Positions 1 through 8,527 of a stretch of 64,000 nt of DNA are shown in pieces (position 1 is the stretch's first letter; the number at the start of each line of letters is the position of its first letter). The notes below the pieces were generated by a model. It saw nothing but the letters and a program-made list of their open reading frames with translations. It searched no databases and had not been told where the DNA came from. The stretch covers positions 2,092,001-2,156,000 of the forward strand of contig OCMG01000004.1 in the NCBI GenBank assembly GCA_900215285.1, in the 5' to 3' direction. Source of the DNA: Ensifer adhaerens (GTDB taxonomy: Bacteria; Pseudomonadota; Alphaproteobacteria; Rhizobiales; Rhizobiaceae). The position numbers and the translations under genes were made by a program.

Positions 1-450
<450 letters not shown>

Positions 451-478
451 GCTTCAAGCGCATTTTTCGCGTGTTTTA

Positions 479-509
479 AAGCCGCCGGGTGCAAGCTCGG
501 CGGCTTTTG
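479..509 (+). terminator. Rho-independent terminator of the aminotransferase gene
   Basis: Perfect 9-bp arms AAGCCGCCG (479-487) and CGGCGGCTT (498-506) with a 10-nt loop run into TTTT. It lies 29 bases after the aminotransferase stop codon. Confidence 0.85.
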
Positions 510-631
510 CTATGCGCGCCTTATGAAACGCAATGCTGGCTCAAGGTTGCGGGAGCCTAGTACTGCCGCTTCTCACGCTTGGGGACGGCGACGAGTGGTG
601 ACTTCAACTGCAATCTCACAAGGAGATGAGC

Positions 632-1372
632 ATGACCTCAATTATGTCATCACCAGGCGGCACTGCCGTCTACCCCAATACATTGTCGCAATTGCTGGCT
701 GCGAACCAGTCTGTCGACAGTGATGATTCTTCCAGCCCAAGCATGCCTGTTTCCACAGCCCAGACCGTGCCATCGCTCGCCAGCGTGCTGAGCACCGACG
801 ACACGACGGGCGTCGGGGCGCAGGCGACCTCCACCATCAATTCGCTGATGATGGAAATTCAGGCGCTGAAGGCCGGAGGCACGACGGATCCCTCTTCGAC
901 CACAAGTTCAACCTCCACGACCGATGGCACACAGCCCGTCGACCAGCAGCAAGCTGGTGCGGTCCACGGTCATCACCATCGCCATGGGGGTGGCGGCGCC
1001 GAGGCGGCGGAAAAGGCCTTTTCGAAAATTGACACCGATCAGAGCGGTTCCGTTTCCCTTTCCGAATTCGTCGCGGGTCGCCCGAAAAGCATGTCGGAAA
1101 GCGATGCGACACAAATCTTCGACTCGATCGACACCGCCGGGACCGGATCGATCAGCGAGGATCAGTTCGCCGCGAACCTGAAGGCCGAGCATGAAAAGGC
1201 TGGCGGGGCGCATCACGCGAAGGGCGCCGATGGAGCAGAGTCGAAACCCGACATGCAGGGACTTGCTCAGGACATCATGACGCAGTTGAAGCAGGTCATC
1301 CAGACCTTCAACAACGGCTACGTCGAAAGCAGCGACGCGAATACGCCTGCTGACACGACCGCCATCGGTTAA
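632..1372 (+). CDS. EF-hand calcium-binding protein with His-rich linker
   Basis: A 246-residue protein. An ATG at 626 directly abuts the AAGGAG at 620-625, so the in-frame ATG at 632, six bases further on, is the better start. Residues 1-110 are Ser/Thr-rich and low in complexity; a His-rich patch (HGHHHRH) follows near residue 112. Two EF-hand loops come next. Loop 1 (about 134-145, DTDQSGSVSLSE) is canonical, with acidic residues at positions 1, 3 and 12 and Gly at 6. Loop 2 (about 167-178, DTAGTGSISEDQ) is degenerate, with Ala at 3 and Gln at 12. No classical signal peptide or membrane segment is seen. A role in calcium buffering or sensing is inferred; the His patch could bind a transition metal. 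It is monocistronic, ended by the hairpin at 1388-1418. Confidence 0.8.
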   Translation: MTSIMSSPGGTAVYPNTLSQLLAANQSVDSDDSSSPSMPVSTAQTVPSLASVLSTDDTTGVGAQATSTINSLMMEIQALKAGGTTDPSSTTSSTSTTDGTQPVDQQQAGAVHGHHHRHGGGGAEAAEKAFSKIDTDQSGSVSLSEFVAGRPKSMSESDATQIFDSIDTAGTGSISEDQFAANLKAEHEKAGGAHHAKGADGAESKPDMQGLAQDIMTQLKQVIQTFNNGYVESSDANTPADTTAIG

Positions 1373-1387
1373 GGCTGTCGATTGCGC

Positions 1388-1418
1388 CGGAGCGCGTTTT
1401 GCCGCCGCGCTCCGTTTC
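1388..1418 (+). terminator. Terminator of the EF-hand gene
   Basis: Nine-bp perfect arms CGGAGCGCG (1388-1396) and CGCGCTCCG (1406-1414) are followed by a short TTT tract. It lies 16 bases after the EF-hand stop. Confidence 0.7.
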
Positions 1419-1498
1419 CTCTGGCCCGCATCCGGACCCGAGGCTGTTCGTGCCTTTTCGCGTTGGCAGATTTCTCGCCGCCAAGCATCTTTTCAAGC

Positions 1499-1613
1499 AA
1501 AAAAAAGGGCCTCAAGATCTCTCTCGGGCCCGTATAGTTGTGAAGGTAAAAACCTCCAGAGGGGAACAGTTGTTGCAGCGGCACTGGGAGGAAAACCGCT
1601 AAGCTCAACAACT
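1499..1613 (-). ncRNA. abcR1: AbcR-type trans-acting small RNA
   Basis: On the minus strand an RNA of about 115 nt is predicted between a promoter (1620-1648) and an 8-T terminator. Its 5' hairpin has perfect outer arms CAGTTGTTG/CAACAACTG (1614-1606 and 1575-1567) and an inner AGCGG/CCGCT stem. The loop displays CCTCCCA, the anti-Shine-Dalgarno seed known from rhizobial AbcR RNAs. A middle segment with GGAGG and a terminator stem GGGCC/GGCCC (1531-1527, 1511-1507) plus eight Ts follow. There is no coding frame. AbcR RNAs repress many ABC-transporter mRNAs with Hfq. LsrB/VtlR, encoded just upstream on the same strand, is known to control AbcR genes, so location and structure agree. Only one copy is seen, although several relatives carry two in tandem. 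The exact 5' end is inferred from the promoter. Confidence 0.82.
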
Positions 1614-1619
1614 GAGCGT

Positions 1620-1648
1620 GATATGGTGCCAAATTGTGCAGTATTCAA
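1620..1648 (-). promoter_or_regulatory. Sigma-70-type promoter of the AbcR-type RNA
   Basis: Minus strand: -35 TTGAAT (1648-1643), an exactly 17-bp spacer, and -10 CATATC (1625-1620). The start point is expected near 1613, the beginning of the first RNA hairpin. Confidence 0.6.
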
Positions 1649-1662
1649 TGACGCATACTGCA
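1637..1662. promoter_or_regulatory. Inverted repeat overlapping the sRNA -35 box (candidate LsrB operator)
   Basis: Perfect 8-bp arms TGCAGTAT (1637-1644) and ATACTGCA (1655-1662) are separated by 10 bp. A second, smaller repeat GCATG-N5-CATGC lies beside it at 1660-1674. The position over and just upstream of the -35 box fits a LysR-type activator site. Assignment to LsrB is inference from the adjacent gene. Confidence 0.5.
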
Positions 1663-1816
1663 TGTCAGGCATGCGATGATTGCATGGCTTTCCGAGTTTA
1701 AGATTCAAGCAGTTGAAATTGCATAATAAATTTATTGATCCGAAGGTCAAAATCTCGCGAAGATATCAATTGGAATTTTGGACGGCTTTCCGGACTTCAC
1801 GAAAAACGATCAACGT

Positions 1817-1835
1817 CTGCCCGAAATATGGGCAG
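1817..1835 (-). terminator. Possible lsrB terminator hairpin
   Basis: On the minus strand CTGCCC (1835-1830) and GGGCAG (1822-1817) form a 6-bp stem with a 7-nt loop. A TTTTT tract comes about 10 nt later, which is far for a classical terminator. It lies 54 bases after the lsrB stop. Confidence 0.4.
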
Positions 1836-1888
1836 TAATCCGATATGCCTGCAATCTGGGCGGCTCGATTCCCGTCGTTTTGCAGGGC

Positions 1889-2791
1889 TTAGAAGTTCCA
1901 ATTGCGGGCCTTGGCGACGATGAAGTCGCGGAAGACTTTCAGCTTCGCGGCGTTTTTCATCTCGTCCGGATAGCAGAAATACGTATCGAAGGAAGGAACG
2001 TCGGCATTTGTTACCAGCTGCACGAGTCCCGGGTCGCGTCCGACAATGTAGTCGGGCAGCATGGCGATGCCGATGCCCTTCAGCGCCGCCTGCTTGATCG
2101 CGCTCAGCGAATTGATCTGCAGATGCGGCGTGCGCGGATTGTCCGACGAGCGGCCGGCGATTTCCAGCCAGTTCACGTCGAGCAGGTAGCCGGGCGCCGG
2201 TTCGCCGAACGAAATGATGCGATGCTTGTCGAGGTCTTCGATCGACTGCGGCTCGCCATGGCGGGAAAGATAGGCGGGTGCAGCATAGACATGCATATGC
2301 ACGGTGAAGAGCTTGCGCTGGATGAGGTCGGACTGCTGCGGCTGGCGGAGCCGAATGGCGCAGTCGGCATGACGCATGTTCACATCCAGCTCCTCGTTGT
2401 CGAGGATGAGCTGGACCTGCATGTCGGGATAAAGGTTCAGGAATTCCTGGATCTTGTCGGTCAGCCAGCCCTGGCCAAGGCCGACGGTCGTCGTGACCTT
2501 CAGCTTGCCGCTCGGCTTTTCGGTCGTCTCGGTGAGCTGGATCTTCACCGTTTCCAGCTTCATCAGCACGTCATGGGCGGTGCGATAGAGCAGTTCGCCC
2601 TGTTCGGTGAGGATCAGACCGCGGGCATGGCGGTGGAAGAGCTTGCAGCCGACATCGCTCTCCAGCGCGCTGACCTGCCGGCTGATCGCGGATTGCGACA
2701 GATGCAGGCTCTCTGCGGCATGCGTGAACGAGCCTGCCTCCGCAGCGGCATGGAAAATTCTCAGCTTGTCCCAGTCGAGCGGTCCGCCCAT
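1889..2791 (-). CDS. lsrB: LysR-type regulator LsrB (VtlR orthologue)
   Basis: 300 residues: an N-terminal winged HTH (about 6-64, with AAESLHLSQSAISRQVSALE typical of LysR proteins) and a two-lobed effector domain (about 95-300). The start and the MGGPLDWDKLRIFHAAAEAG opening match the LsrB/VtlR group as I know it. In Sinorhizobium LsrB controls LPS genes, oxidative stress genes and the AbcR RNA; the Brucella orthologue VtlR controls AbcR2. Cysteines at 49, 144 and 273 could serve redox sensing, as reported for LsrB. The gene lies 30 bases downstream of trxB on the same strand, the order seen in Sinorhizobium, and the AbcR-type RNA follows it. The identification is strong; the target list in this organism is inferred. 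Confidence 0.88.
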   Translation of the reverse strand: MGGPLDWDKLRIFHAAAEAGSFTHAAESLHLSQSAISRQVSALESDVGCKLFHRHARGLILTEQGELLYRTAHDVLMKLETVKIQLTETTEKPSGKLKVTTTVGLGQGWLTDKIQEFLNLYPDMQVQLILDNEELDVNMRHADCAIRLRQPQQSDLIQRKLFTVHMHVYAAPAYLSRHGEPQSIEDLDKHRIISFGEPAPGYLLDVNWLEIAGRSSDNPRTPHLQINSLSAIKQAALKGIGIAMLPDYIVGRDPGLVQLVTNADVPSFDTYFCYPDEMKNAAKLKVFRDFIVAKARNWNF

Positions 2792-2821
2792 GCCGTTCCC
2801 CTTGAAGTCAAGAACTTCTAG

Positions 2822-3787
2822 TTATTCTGCGGCGACAGCAGGCACTGCGAGATGACCGGCCAGATAGCGCTCGGCTTCGAGCGCCGCCATGCAGCCCATG
2901 CCGGCGGCCGTGATGGCCTGCCGGAATGTGTCATCCGTCACGTCGCCTGCTGCGAATACCCCCTCGACATTTGTGGCAGTCGAATCAGGGGCTGTCCACA
3001 GGTAACCGTTCGGCTTCTGGCGCAACTGGCCTTCGAACAGTTCAACCGCCGGAGCATGGCCGATGGCGACGAAGACGCCGTTGGTCGCATGCTCGGTGAT
3101 CTCGCCGGTCTTGGTGTTGCGCAGCTTCACGCCCGTGACGGACACGGGGGAGGCGTCGCCGACGATCTCAGCGATCTCGGCATTCCAGACGATCTTGACG
3201 TTTTCCTTGGCGAAGAGGCGTTCCTGCAGGATCTTTTCGGAGCGGAACGAGTCGCGGCGATGCACGACCGTGACCGACTTGGCGATGTTGGACAAATAGA
3301 GCGCTTCCTCGACGGCCGAGTTGCCGCCGCCGACCACGATCACATCCTTGTTGCGATAGAAGAAGCCGTCGCAGGTGGCGCAGGCGGAAACACCAAAGCC
3401 CTGGAAGGTCTTTTCAGAGTCAATGCCGAGCCACTTGGCCTTGGCGCCGGTGCAGATGACCAGCGTGTCGGCCGTCCATGTCGTACCGCTGTCGGTGACG
3501 ACGGTAAACGGGCGGCGGGAGAGGTCGACCTTGGTCACGATGTCGTTGACGATTTCGGCGCCGACATGCGTTGCCTGGTTCAGCATCTGCTCCATCAGGA
3601 ACGGACCCTGGATCGGATCGGCATAGCCCGGATAGTTTTCGACATCCGTGGTGATCATCAGCTGGCCGCCCTGGTCGAGGCCGGCGATCAGCACAGGCTG
3701 CAGCATGGCGCGGGCGGCATAGATGGCGGCCGTGTAGCCGGCGGGGCCGGAGCCGATGATGAGAACCTTGACGTGACGGTTGGACAT
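2822..3787 (-). CDS. trxB: Thioredoxin reductase (NADPH)
   Basis: 321 residues from the ATG at 3787, preceded by AAGGA; an in-frame start 60 bases upstream would add an atypical N-terminus. The FAD-binding Rossmann motif is GSGPAG (12-17). The redox-active CATC has Cys136 and Cys139, and the NADPH motif GGGNSA is at 153-158. The C-terminal FAD contact GDVTD is also visible. The enzyme passes electrons from NADPH to thioredoxin in the cytoplasm. It shares a strand with lsrB downstream (30-bp gap, likely co-transcribed) and is divergent from lrp, with a 211-bp spacer that holds both promoters. Length and motifs are normal for low-Mr bacterial TrxB. Confidence 0.96.
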   Translation of the reverse strand: MSNRHVKVLIIGSGPAGYTAAIYAARAMLQPVLIAGLDQGGQLMITTDVENYPGYADPIQGPFLMEQMLNQATHVGAEIVNDIVTKVDLSRRPFTVVTDSGTTWTADTLVICTGAKAKWLGIDSEKTFQGFGVSACATCDGFFYRNKDVIVVGGGNSAVEEALYLSNIAKSVTVVHRRDSFRSEKILQERLFAKENVKIVWNAEIAEIVGDASPVSVTGVKLRNTKTGEITEHATNGVFVAIGHAPAVELFEGQLRQKPNGYLWTAPDSTATNVEGVFAAGDVTDDTFRQAITAAGMGCMAALEAERYLAGHLAVPAVAAE

Positions 3788-3998
3788 GGACTTGATCCTT
3801 TCGCGCGGCCCATTGAAGGCGCAATACAACATGCGCGCCGCGACCATGAAACTTGAACGTTATTTATGAGGCGTGAGGGGGTAGTTTCAAGGGAGAGCGC
3901 TGCTTACCAACAGAAAGCCGTGCCCGCTTGTGCGTAAACTCGCGGCCTGTCATAGCTAAAGCACACATTTCAGCCGATTCCCAAGCTTTGGACCCTTC

Positions 3999-4466
3999 AT
4001 GTTCCGTGCCGAACTCGACGCGATCGACATCAGAATCCTTCGGGAGTTGCAGGCAGATGGGCGCATCACCAATGTGGAGCTGGCCAGCCGCGCCGGAATA
4101 TCCGCGCCGCCCTGTCTTCGCCGCGTTCGCCGGCTGGAGGATACGGGCATCATTGAAGGCTATCGCGCCATCCTGAACGGTCCGAAGCTCGGCATGGATC
4201 TGACGGCCTTCTGCATGGTGGGGTTGAAGCATCAGTCGGAAGCCAATCTCAAGAGCTTTTCTGCCGCCACCTCCAAGTGGCCGCTGGTGCGGCAGGCCTG
4301 GATGGTGTCGGGCGAAAGCGATTTCCTGCTGCAATGCGTGGCGGAGAACCTGACCGTATTTCAGGATTTCGTCATCGAGCAACTGGCGGCAGACGAGAAT
4401 GTCGACACGGTGCGCACCATGCTGACAATCCGGCAGGTGAAGAAGGTCGGGTTGATCGAGATTTGA
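3999..4466 (+). CDS. lrp: Lrp/AsnC family transcriptional regulator
   Basis: 155 residues: an N-terminal HTH (about 7-55, ILRELQADGRITNVELASRA followed by CLRRVRRLE), then a RAM/AsnC ligand-binding domain (about 70-148). Such proteins form octamers or discs and sense amino acids. It is transcribed divergently from trxB. In Sinorhizobium an lrp-like gene occupies the same place and heads the lpsCDE genes, which are missing here; the next sequence is a RIME-like repeat, then lpsB on the opposite strand. No obvious strong ribosome site precedes the ATG, so a slightly different start is possible. The effector and targets are unknown. Confidence 0.88.
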   Translation: MFRAELDAIDIRILRELQADGRITNVELASRAGISAPPCLRRVRRLEDTGIIEGYRAILNGPKLGMDLTAFCMVGLKHQSEANLKSFSAATSKWPLVRQAWMVSGESDFLLQCVAENLTVFQDFVIEQLAADENVDTVRTMLTIRQVKKVGLIEI

Positions 4467-4489
4467 GGGAACTTGCGCTGCGGGTTCTT

Positions 4490-4600
4490 CTCCCTCCCCC
4501 TTGTGGGGAGGGTTGGGGAGGGGCCTTTATTTCCGCTCGCTTCAGCGTTCGCGGCAAAGACCCCCTCTGGCTGCCGCCATCTCCCCCACAAGGGGGGAGA
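4490..4600. repeat. RIME-like rhizobial palindromic repeat
   Basis: Two GC-rich palindromes in opposite orientation bracket about 65 bp. The first (4490-4522) reads CTCCCCC-TTGT-GGGGAG with a second GGGGAGGGG copy. The mate (4579-4600) reads CTCCCCC-ACAA-GGGGGGAG, its reverse complement. This CTCCCCCTTGTGGGGAG core is the hallmark of the intergenic mosaic elements abundant in Rhizobium/Agrobacterium genomes. The element sits between the 3' ends of lrp (+) and lpsB (-), where it can also serve as a transcript-end hairpin for both. Confidence 0.75.
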
Positions 4601-4660
4601 CGGAAAGAGGCGCACGGCTCCTCTCAATATGGAAGCCGGGAGAGAGCCTGCCTGTGCGTA

Positions 4661-5719
4661 TCAGCGTTTTGAAAGCTCTTCATAAATCGCGCCAAGCGCC
4701 GCAGCCTCGCCCTTGAGGTCGAACCGGGAGCGGACTTCGGTCAGTGCATTTTCGCCATGCGCTTCCGCAAGCGCCGGGTCAGCCAGATATTTCGCAATCG
4801 CATCGCGCAGCATCTCGTAGTCCCCCGCCGGAGCGATTTCGCCGGTCTTGCCCGGAACGATCATGCCTGCATAGGCACCCGCATCGCTGGCAACCACCGC
4901 CGTCTTAGAGGCCATGGCTTCGAGCGGGGTGAGGCCGAAGCCCTCGTTGCGGGAGGGGGCGACGTAGAGCGTGAGGCGGCGATACCAGGGCTTGATGTCG
5001 TCCACTTCGCCGAGCATGCGGATGCGATCATTGAGGCCGGCGGACCTGATCTCGGCCTCAAGCGCGGCGGCGAAGGGTTTGTTGTCTGCGGTGACGCGGC
5101 CGGTGACGATCGCGGTCCAGTCCGGAAATCGGGGCAGCAGCTCGATCATGGCGTGGACGAAAAGATCAGTGCCCTTGCTGTGGCGAACGCGACCGAAGCA
5201 GCCGATCAGGTATCTGCCGGGCAGGCCGGATGCGGCAATTGTGTCGCTTTCATTTTCCGGCGGATGGAAGAGGGCGAGATCGACGCCGTGAGAGACGACC
5301 GTGTGCGGCACTTTCAGGAAAGAGCCGGAGCGGTCACTGGTTGCAACGACGGCGTCCATCTTCGAAATCAGCCAACGTGTATAGCGGCTATGGTGACGCT
5401 GAGCGGCGGAGGTGAAGAGGAGCTTGATCGGCATGCGCAGCACGTCGCGCAGTATGATGCCGAAGAGCATTTCGTTGTTGCGGCGCGCATGCCAGATCCG
5501 TTTGCCACCGCCGGACGGCTTCTGCCAGAGCTTCAGGAGGTCAAGCCAGCCCAGATGCGGCAGGTGATCCGGAAGGCCGGGGCCGAGCACGGCAACGTGC
5601 TGGCCCTGGCGGTTCTGCTCCGGCACGAGCTGGACGATCGTGGAGGTCACGCCCGAGAGCCGCCGCTTGAAATTCGGCGCAATGACGCGTGTTTCGGCGG
5701 CGGTCGCGGACTTTGGCAC
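4661..5719 (-). CDS. lpsB: LPS core glycosyltransferase (LpsB/LpcC-like mannosyltransferase)
   Basis: 352 residues, the usual length of LpsB/LpcC. It is a GT-B fold GT4-family enzyme with no signal peptide. The donor-side C-terminal domain shows the E-x7-E region as SRNEGFGLTPLEAMASKTAV (about 260-279). The N-terminal acceptor domain opens with RVIAPNFKRRLSGVTSTI. LpcC adds mannose to the inner LPS core using GDP-mannose at the cytoplasmic face; LpsB is the Sinorhizobium equivalent, needed for normal core LPS. The gene is 21 bases downstream of greA on the same strand, exactly the greA-lpsB order of Sinorhizobium. Substrate (mannose or another hexose) is family-based. Confidence 0.87.
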   Translation of the reverse strand: MPKSATAAETRVIAPNFKRRLSGVTSTIVQLVPEQNRQGQHVAVLGPGLPDHLPHLGWLDLLKLWQKPSGGGKRIWHARRNNEMLFGIILRDVLRMPIKLLFTSAAQRHHSRYTRWLISKMDAVVATSDRSGSFLKVPHTVVSHGVDLALFHPPENESDTIAASGLPGRYLIGCFGRVRHSKGTDLFVHAMIELLPRFPDWTAIVTGRVTADNKPFAAALEAEIRSAGLNDRIRMLGEVDDIKPWYRRLTLYVAPSRNEGFGLTPLEAMASKTAVVASDAGAYAGMIVPGKTGEIAPAGDYEMLRDAIAKYLADPALAEAHGENALTEVRSRFDLKGEAAALGAIYEELSKR

Positions 5720-5740
5720 GATGTCAGACTTCCGGGCCGG

Positions 5741-6217
5741 TCAACCCCAGGAGATGTTCAGGATTTCATAGGCCTTTGAGCCGCCGGGTGCGTTGACCTC
5801 GATGGAGTCCCCCTTTTCCTTGCCAATGAGCGCGCGGGCGATCGGGGAGGAGATCGAGATGCGGCCGGATTTCACGTCGGCTTCCTGGTCGCCGACGATC
5901 TGGTAGGTCTTCTCTTCTTCCGTGTCCTCATCGACGAGCTTCACGGTGGCGCCGAACTTGATCGTGCTGCCGGACATCTTGGTCAGGTCGATGACTTCCG
6001 CGCGGCCGATCAGATCCTCAAGCTCGCTGATGCGGCCTTCGTTGTGGCTCTGCGCTTCCTTTGCGGCGTGATACTCGGCGTTTTCCGACAGGTCGCCATG
6101 AGCGCGCGCTTCGGCGATCGCCTCAATGATGCGCGGGCGTTCTTCCTGCTGGCGCCAACGCAGCTCCTCGTTGAGCTTGGCAAAGCCGGACTGGGTCATC
6201 GGAACTTTTTCGACCAT
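5741..6217 (-). CDS. greA: Transcription elongation factor GreA
   Basis: 158 residues from the ATG at 6217, seven bases after an AAGGA; an ATG two codons upstream lies too close to that site. The N-terminal coiled coil (about 8-75) carries the acidic tip ([16 protein letters not shown]). A C-terminal FKBP-like domain has the typical [16 protein letters not shown] near the end. GreA enters the RNA polymerase secondary channel and stimulates cleavage of backtracked RNA. It heads a greA-lpsB unit and is well conserved over its full length. Confidence 0.97.
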   Translation of the reverse strand: MVEKVPMTQSGFAKLNEELRWRQQEERPRIIEAIAEARAHGDLSENAEYHAAKEAQSHNEGRISELEDLIGRAEVIDLTKMSGSTIKFGATVKLVDEDTEEEKTYQIVGDQEADVKSGRISISSPIARALIGKEKGDSIEVNAPGGSKAYEILNISWG

Positions 6218-6545
6218 TTCCATTTCCTTCCCGTCGCTGACGCATAGGTCTCACCCCATGCGGCCGCATGTCTTGTCGTTTCCACGTCTTTTGATGGGCG
6301 CGGCACAAAAATAAAACGGTCCCCGAAGCTTCACGCAACGGAACCGTTCAAAACGGAAATCAATATAACAGAAAGCCTTTCGAAAAAGCGAGGAAAATCT
6401 GTAGTGCTTCCTGTTGGGAGGCCAAAGCTTCATTGAGAACAAGCACTTGAGCTTCGGGTAACGCTCCGGCCGCAGGTCCTTCCAACGGGTGTTCGGGAAC
6501 GGCCGGCCCGATCGCGAAGCTAATGGTCAATCGGCGTTCCCGGGC
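6218..6545. other. Intergenic region upstream of greA with a 14-bp perfect palindrome
   Basis: This 328-bp spacer separates the diguanylate cyclase stop from the greA start, both on the minus strand, and must hold the greA promoter. A perfect 14-bp palindrome CATGCGGCCGCATG lies at 6257-6270, about 40 bp before the greA start. The stretch 6340-6400 is locally AT-rich. No open frame, tRNA or clear terminator is visible. Confidence 0.5.
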
Positions 6546-7334
6546 TCAGGCCGCGTTGATGGCGGGTGAATTCTTCTCCGCAAAGGGGCGAAGACGGTCG
6601 CGAAATGTGACGACGACGCGGTTGCGGCCGGCACGTTTCGCCTCATACAGGCTTTCATCTGCTTCGCGGTACAGCTGATCATAGGTCGTTGCCCTGTCAC
6701 TGAAGGCGACGCCGATGCTGACTGTGAGACCTGCGGGCAGGAGCGCCGTTCCGAATTCCGATGCCGCAACCGCCATGCGCAACTGCTCCGCCTGCAGGGT
6801 GGCGAGCTCCGGCGTTGCGCAGCGGGAGAAGACAGCGAACTCCTCGCCGCCAATCCTTCCGAAAACGTCATCCTCCCTCAGACAGGCCTTGATTGCCTGG
6901 GCGACGGTGAACAGCGCTTCGTCGCCGGTGTGATGGCCGAACGTGTCGTTGACTTTCTTGAAGTGATCCACGTCGATAACCATCATGGCGGCCGCAACGG
7001 GGACGTCCGAAAGGAGGATGGGCTCGACAGCATTGTGAAATGCGCGCCGATTGAAGATTCCGGTCAGGCTGTCCGTGAAGGCCAGCCGTTCCAGCGCCTG
7101 GCGGGTGAGGGCGAGTTGACGGAGTTTCGAGAACAGGAAGAAGAAGGTCGGACCGCCAATGCAGACTGGATTGAGAATATCGTTGCGGACATCGGCCCAG
7201 AAGAGGTCGCCCGTTTCCGACATGAGGTTGGTGAAGTCGATGACAAAGGTGATGCATGTCGCCACGATCGTGAAGGCAAGCGTCGCCGCCGCGATCAGCG
7301 CATAATCCCGCATGCTCAATTTGGCTGGCTTCAC
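6546..7334 (-). CDS. Membrane diguanylate cyclase (GGDEF)
   Basis: 262 residues. Two hydrophobic segments (about 12-33 and 52-68) anchor the protein in the inner membrane without a recognisable sensory domain. A GGDEF domain follows (about 85-250). The active-site motif is GGEEF (162-166), a functional variant. The product-inhibition site RxxD is present five residues upstream (R153-D156). It should make c-di-GMP from two GTP, with feedback control. It stands alone between ppk2 and greA, all on the minus strand, but gaps of over 200 bp on both sides suggest its own promoter. Confidence 0.9.
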   Translation of the reverse strand: MKPAKLSMRDYALIAAATLAFTIVATCITFVIDFTNLMSETGDLFWADVRNDILNPVCIGGPTFFFLFSKLRQLALTRQALERLAFTDSLTGIFNRRAFHNAVEPILLSDVPVAAAMMVIDVDHFKKVNDTFGHHTGDEALFTVAQAIKACLREDDVFGRIGGEEFAVFSRCATPELATLQAEQLRMAVAASEFGTALLPAGLTVSIGVAFSDRATTYDQLYREADESLYEAKRAGRNRVVVTFRDRLRPFAEKNSPAINAA

Positions 7335-7479
7335 GGCTTGTTCCTCGCGTCCGTGCAGAAGAGCAATTTCTACTGCAACCGGACCTGCGGGATTGCCGCG
7401 CCCTCAAACCTCAGCGATCCCACCTGACTTGTTATAAATCAAGCGTGCTGAAGAACCGTCTATGCGGGGCTTAAATTCT

Positions 7480-7516
7480 GCGGCTCTGCGTTAACTCTGT
7501 CGTAACAGAGAGCCGC
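7480..7516 (-). terminator. Nested hairpin after ppk2
   Basis: An inner CTCTGT-CGTA-ACAGAG stem (7495-7510) lies inside outer GCGGCT/AGCCGC arms (7480-7485, 7511-7516). It sits 27 bases beyond the ppk2 stop. There is no clear T-run on the minus strand, so it may be a processing or stability hairpin rather than an intrinsic terminator. Confidence 0.45.
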
Positions 7517-7542
7517 ATTTTGCGTCGTTCCGGAACATTGGC

Positions 7543-8445
7543 TCAGTAAAGCTTGGGAACATACATCTCTTCGGGAACCGGCTTGCGGTAATAGTCCTCG
7601 TGGTGAACCCGTTCAGGAAGTTCGATCGTCTGGCGCGGCACATCCTGGTAGGGGATCTGCTTCAGGAGATGCGCGATGCAGTTCAGGCGGGCGCGCTTTT
7701 TGTCGACCGCCTCGACAACCCACCATGGTGTTTCGGGTGTGTGGGTGCGCTCCAGCATCTCCTCCTTGGCCTTTGTATAGTCTTCCCAATGGACGCGGCT
7801 TTCTAGATCCATGGGGGAGAGCTTCCACTGCTTCAGCGGATCGTGGATGCGCATCTTGAAGCGGAATTCCTGCTCCTCGTCGGTGATCGAGAACCAGTAT
7901 TTGATGAGGATGATGCCGGAGCGGACCAGCATGCGCTCGAATTCGGGAACAGAACGGAAGAACTCTTCCAGTTCATCCTTGTTGCAGAAGCCCATGACGC
8001 GCTCGACGCCAGCACGGTTATACCAGGAGCGGTCGAAGAGAACCATTTCGCCGGCGCTTGGCAGGTGCGGCACATAGCGCTGGAAGTACCACTGGTGACG
8101 CTCGCGCTCGGTCGGGGCGGGGAGCGCCACGACGCGGCAGACGCGCGGATTGAGGCGCTGTGTGACGCGCTTGATCGCGCCGCCCTTGCCGGCGGAATCG
8201 CGGCCTTCGAAGATCACCACGACCTTCAGCTTCTTGTGCTGGATCCAGTCCTGCAGGCGCACCAGTTCGTGCTGGAGGCGGAAGAGTTCGCGGAAGTAGA
8301 TCTTGCGGTCAAGGCTCGGCTCGGCCTCGTGCGTCATGCCGTCGATAACGAGTTCATCGAGCTGATCCTCGTCCATCTGCAGCTCCAGTTCCTCATCGAA
8401 ACTGTCGGCAATTTCCGTCTTGATGCGCTCGAGGTCGTATTGCAT
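7543..8445 (-). CDS. ppk2: Polyphosphate kinase 2
   Basis: 300 residues, a single-domain class I PPK2. It has a Walker A motif GRDSAGKG (81-88), the lid region with TERERHQWYFQRY, and a Walker B-type segment FDRSWYNRAGVE (137-148). PPK2 enzymes use polyphosphate to phosphorylate GDP or ADP (or run in reverse), linking polyP stores to nucleotide pools. An acidic N-terminal extension (about 1-45) is common in this class. It lies downstream of the carB/DUF4258/DUF2283 group on the same strand, after an 82-bp gap. GDP versus ADP preference cannot be told by eye. Confidence 0.94.
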   Translation of the reverse strand: MQYDLERIKTEIADSFDEELELQMDEDQLDELVIDGMTHEAEPSLDRKIYFRELFRLQHELVRLQDWIQHKKLKVVVIFEGRDSAGKGGAIKRVTQRLNPRVCRVVALPAPTERERHQWYFQRYVPHLPSAGEMVLFDRSWYNRAGVERVMGFCNKDELEEFFRSVPEFERMLVRSGIILIKYWFSITDEEQEFRFKMRIHDPLKQWKLSPMDLESRVHWEDYTKAKEEMLERTHTPETPWWVVEAVDKKRARLNCIAHLLKQIPYQDVPRQTIELPERVHHEDYYRKPVPEEMYVPKLY

Positions 8446-8527
8446 TCGTCAAATCCTTGCCACGTTTTGCCGGAGAGAAGCAGGGTTGTGTGAAGGACTT
8501 GTGACAGATGCGTGATGGTAAATTGTA

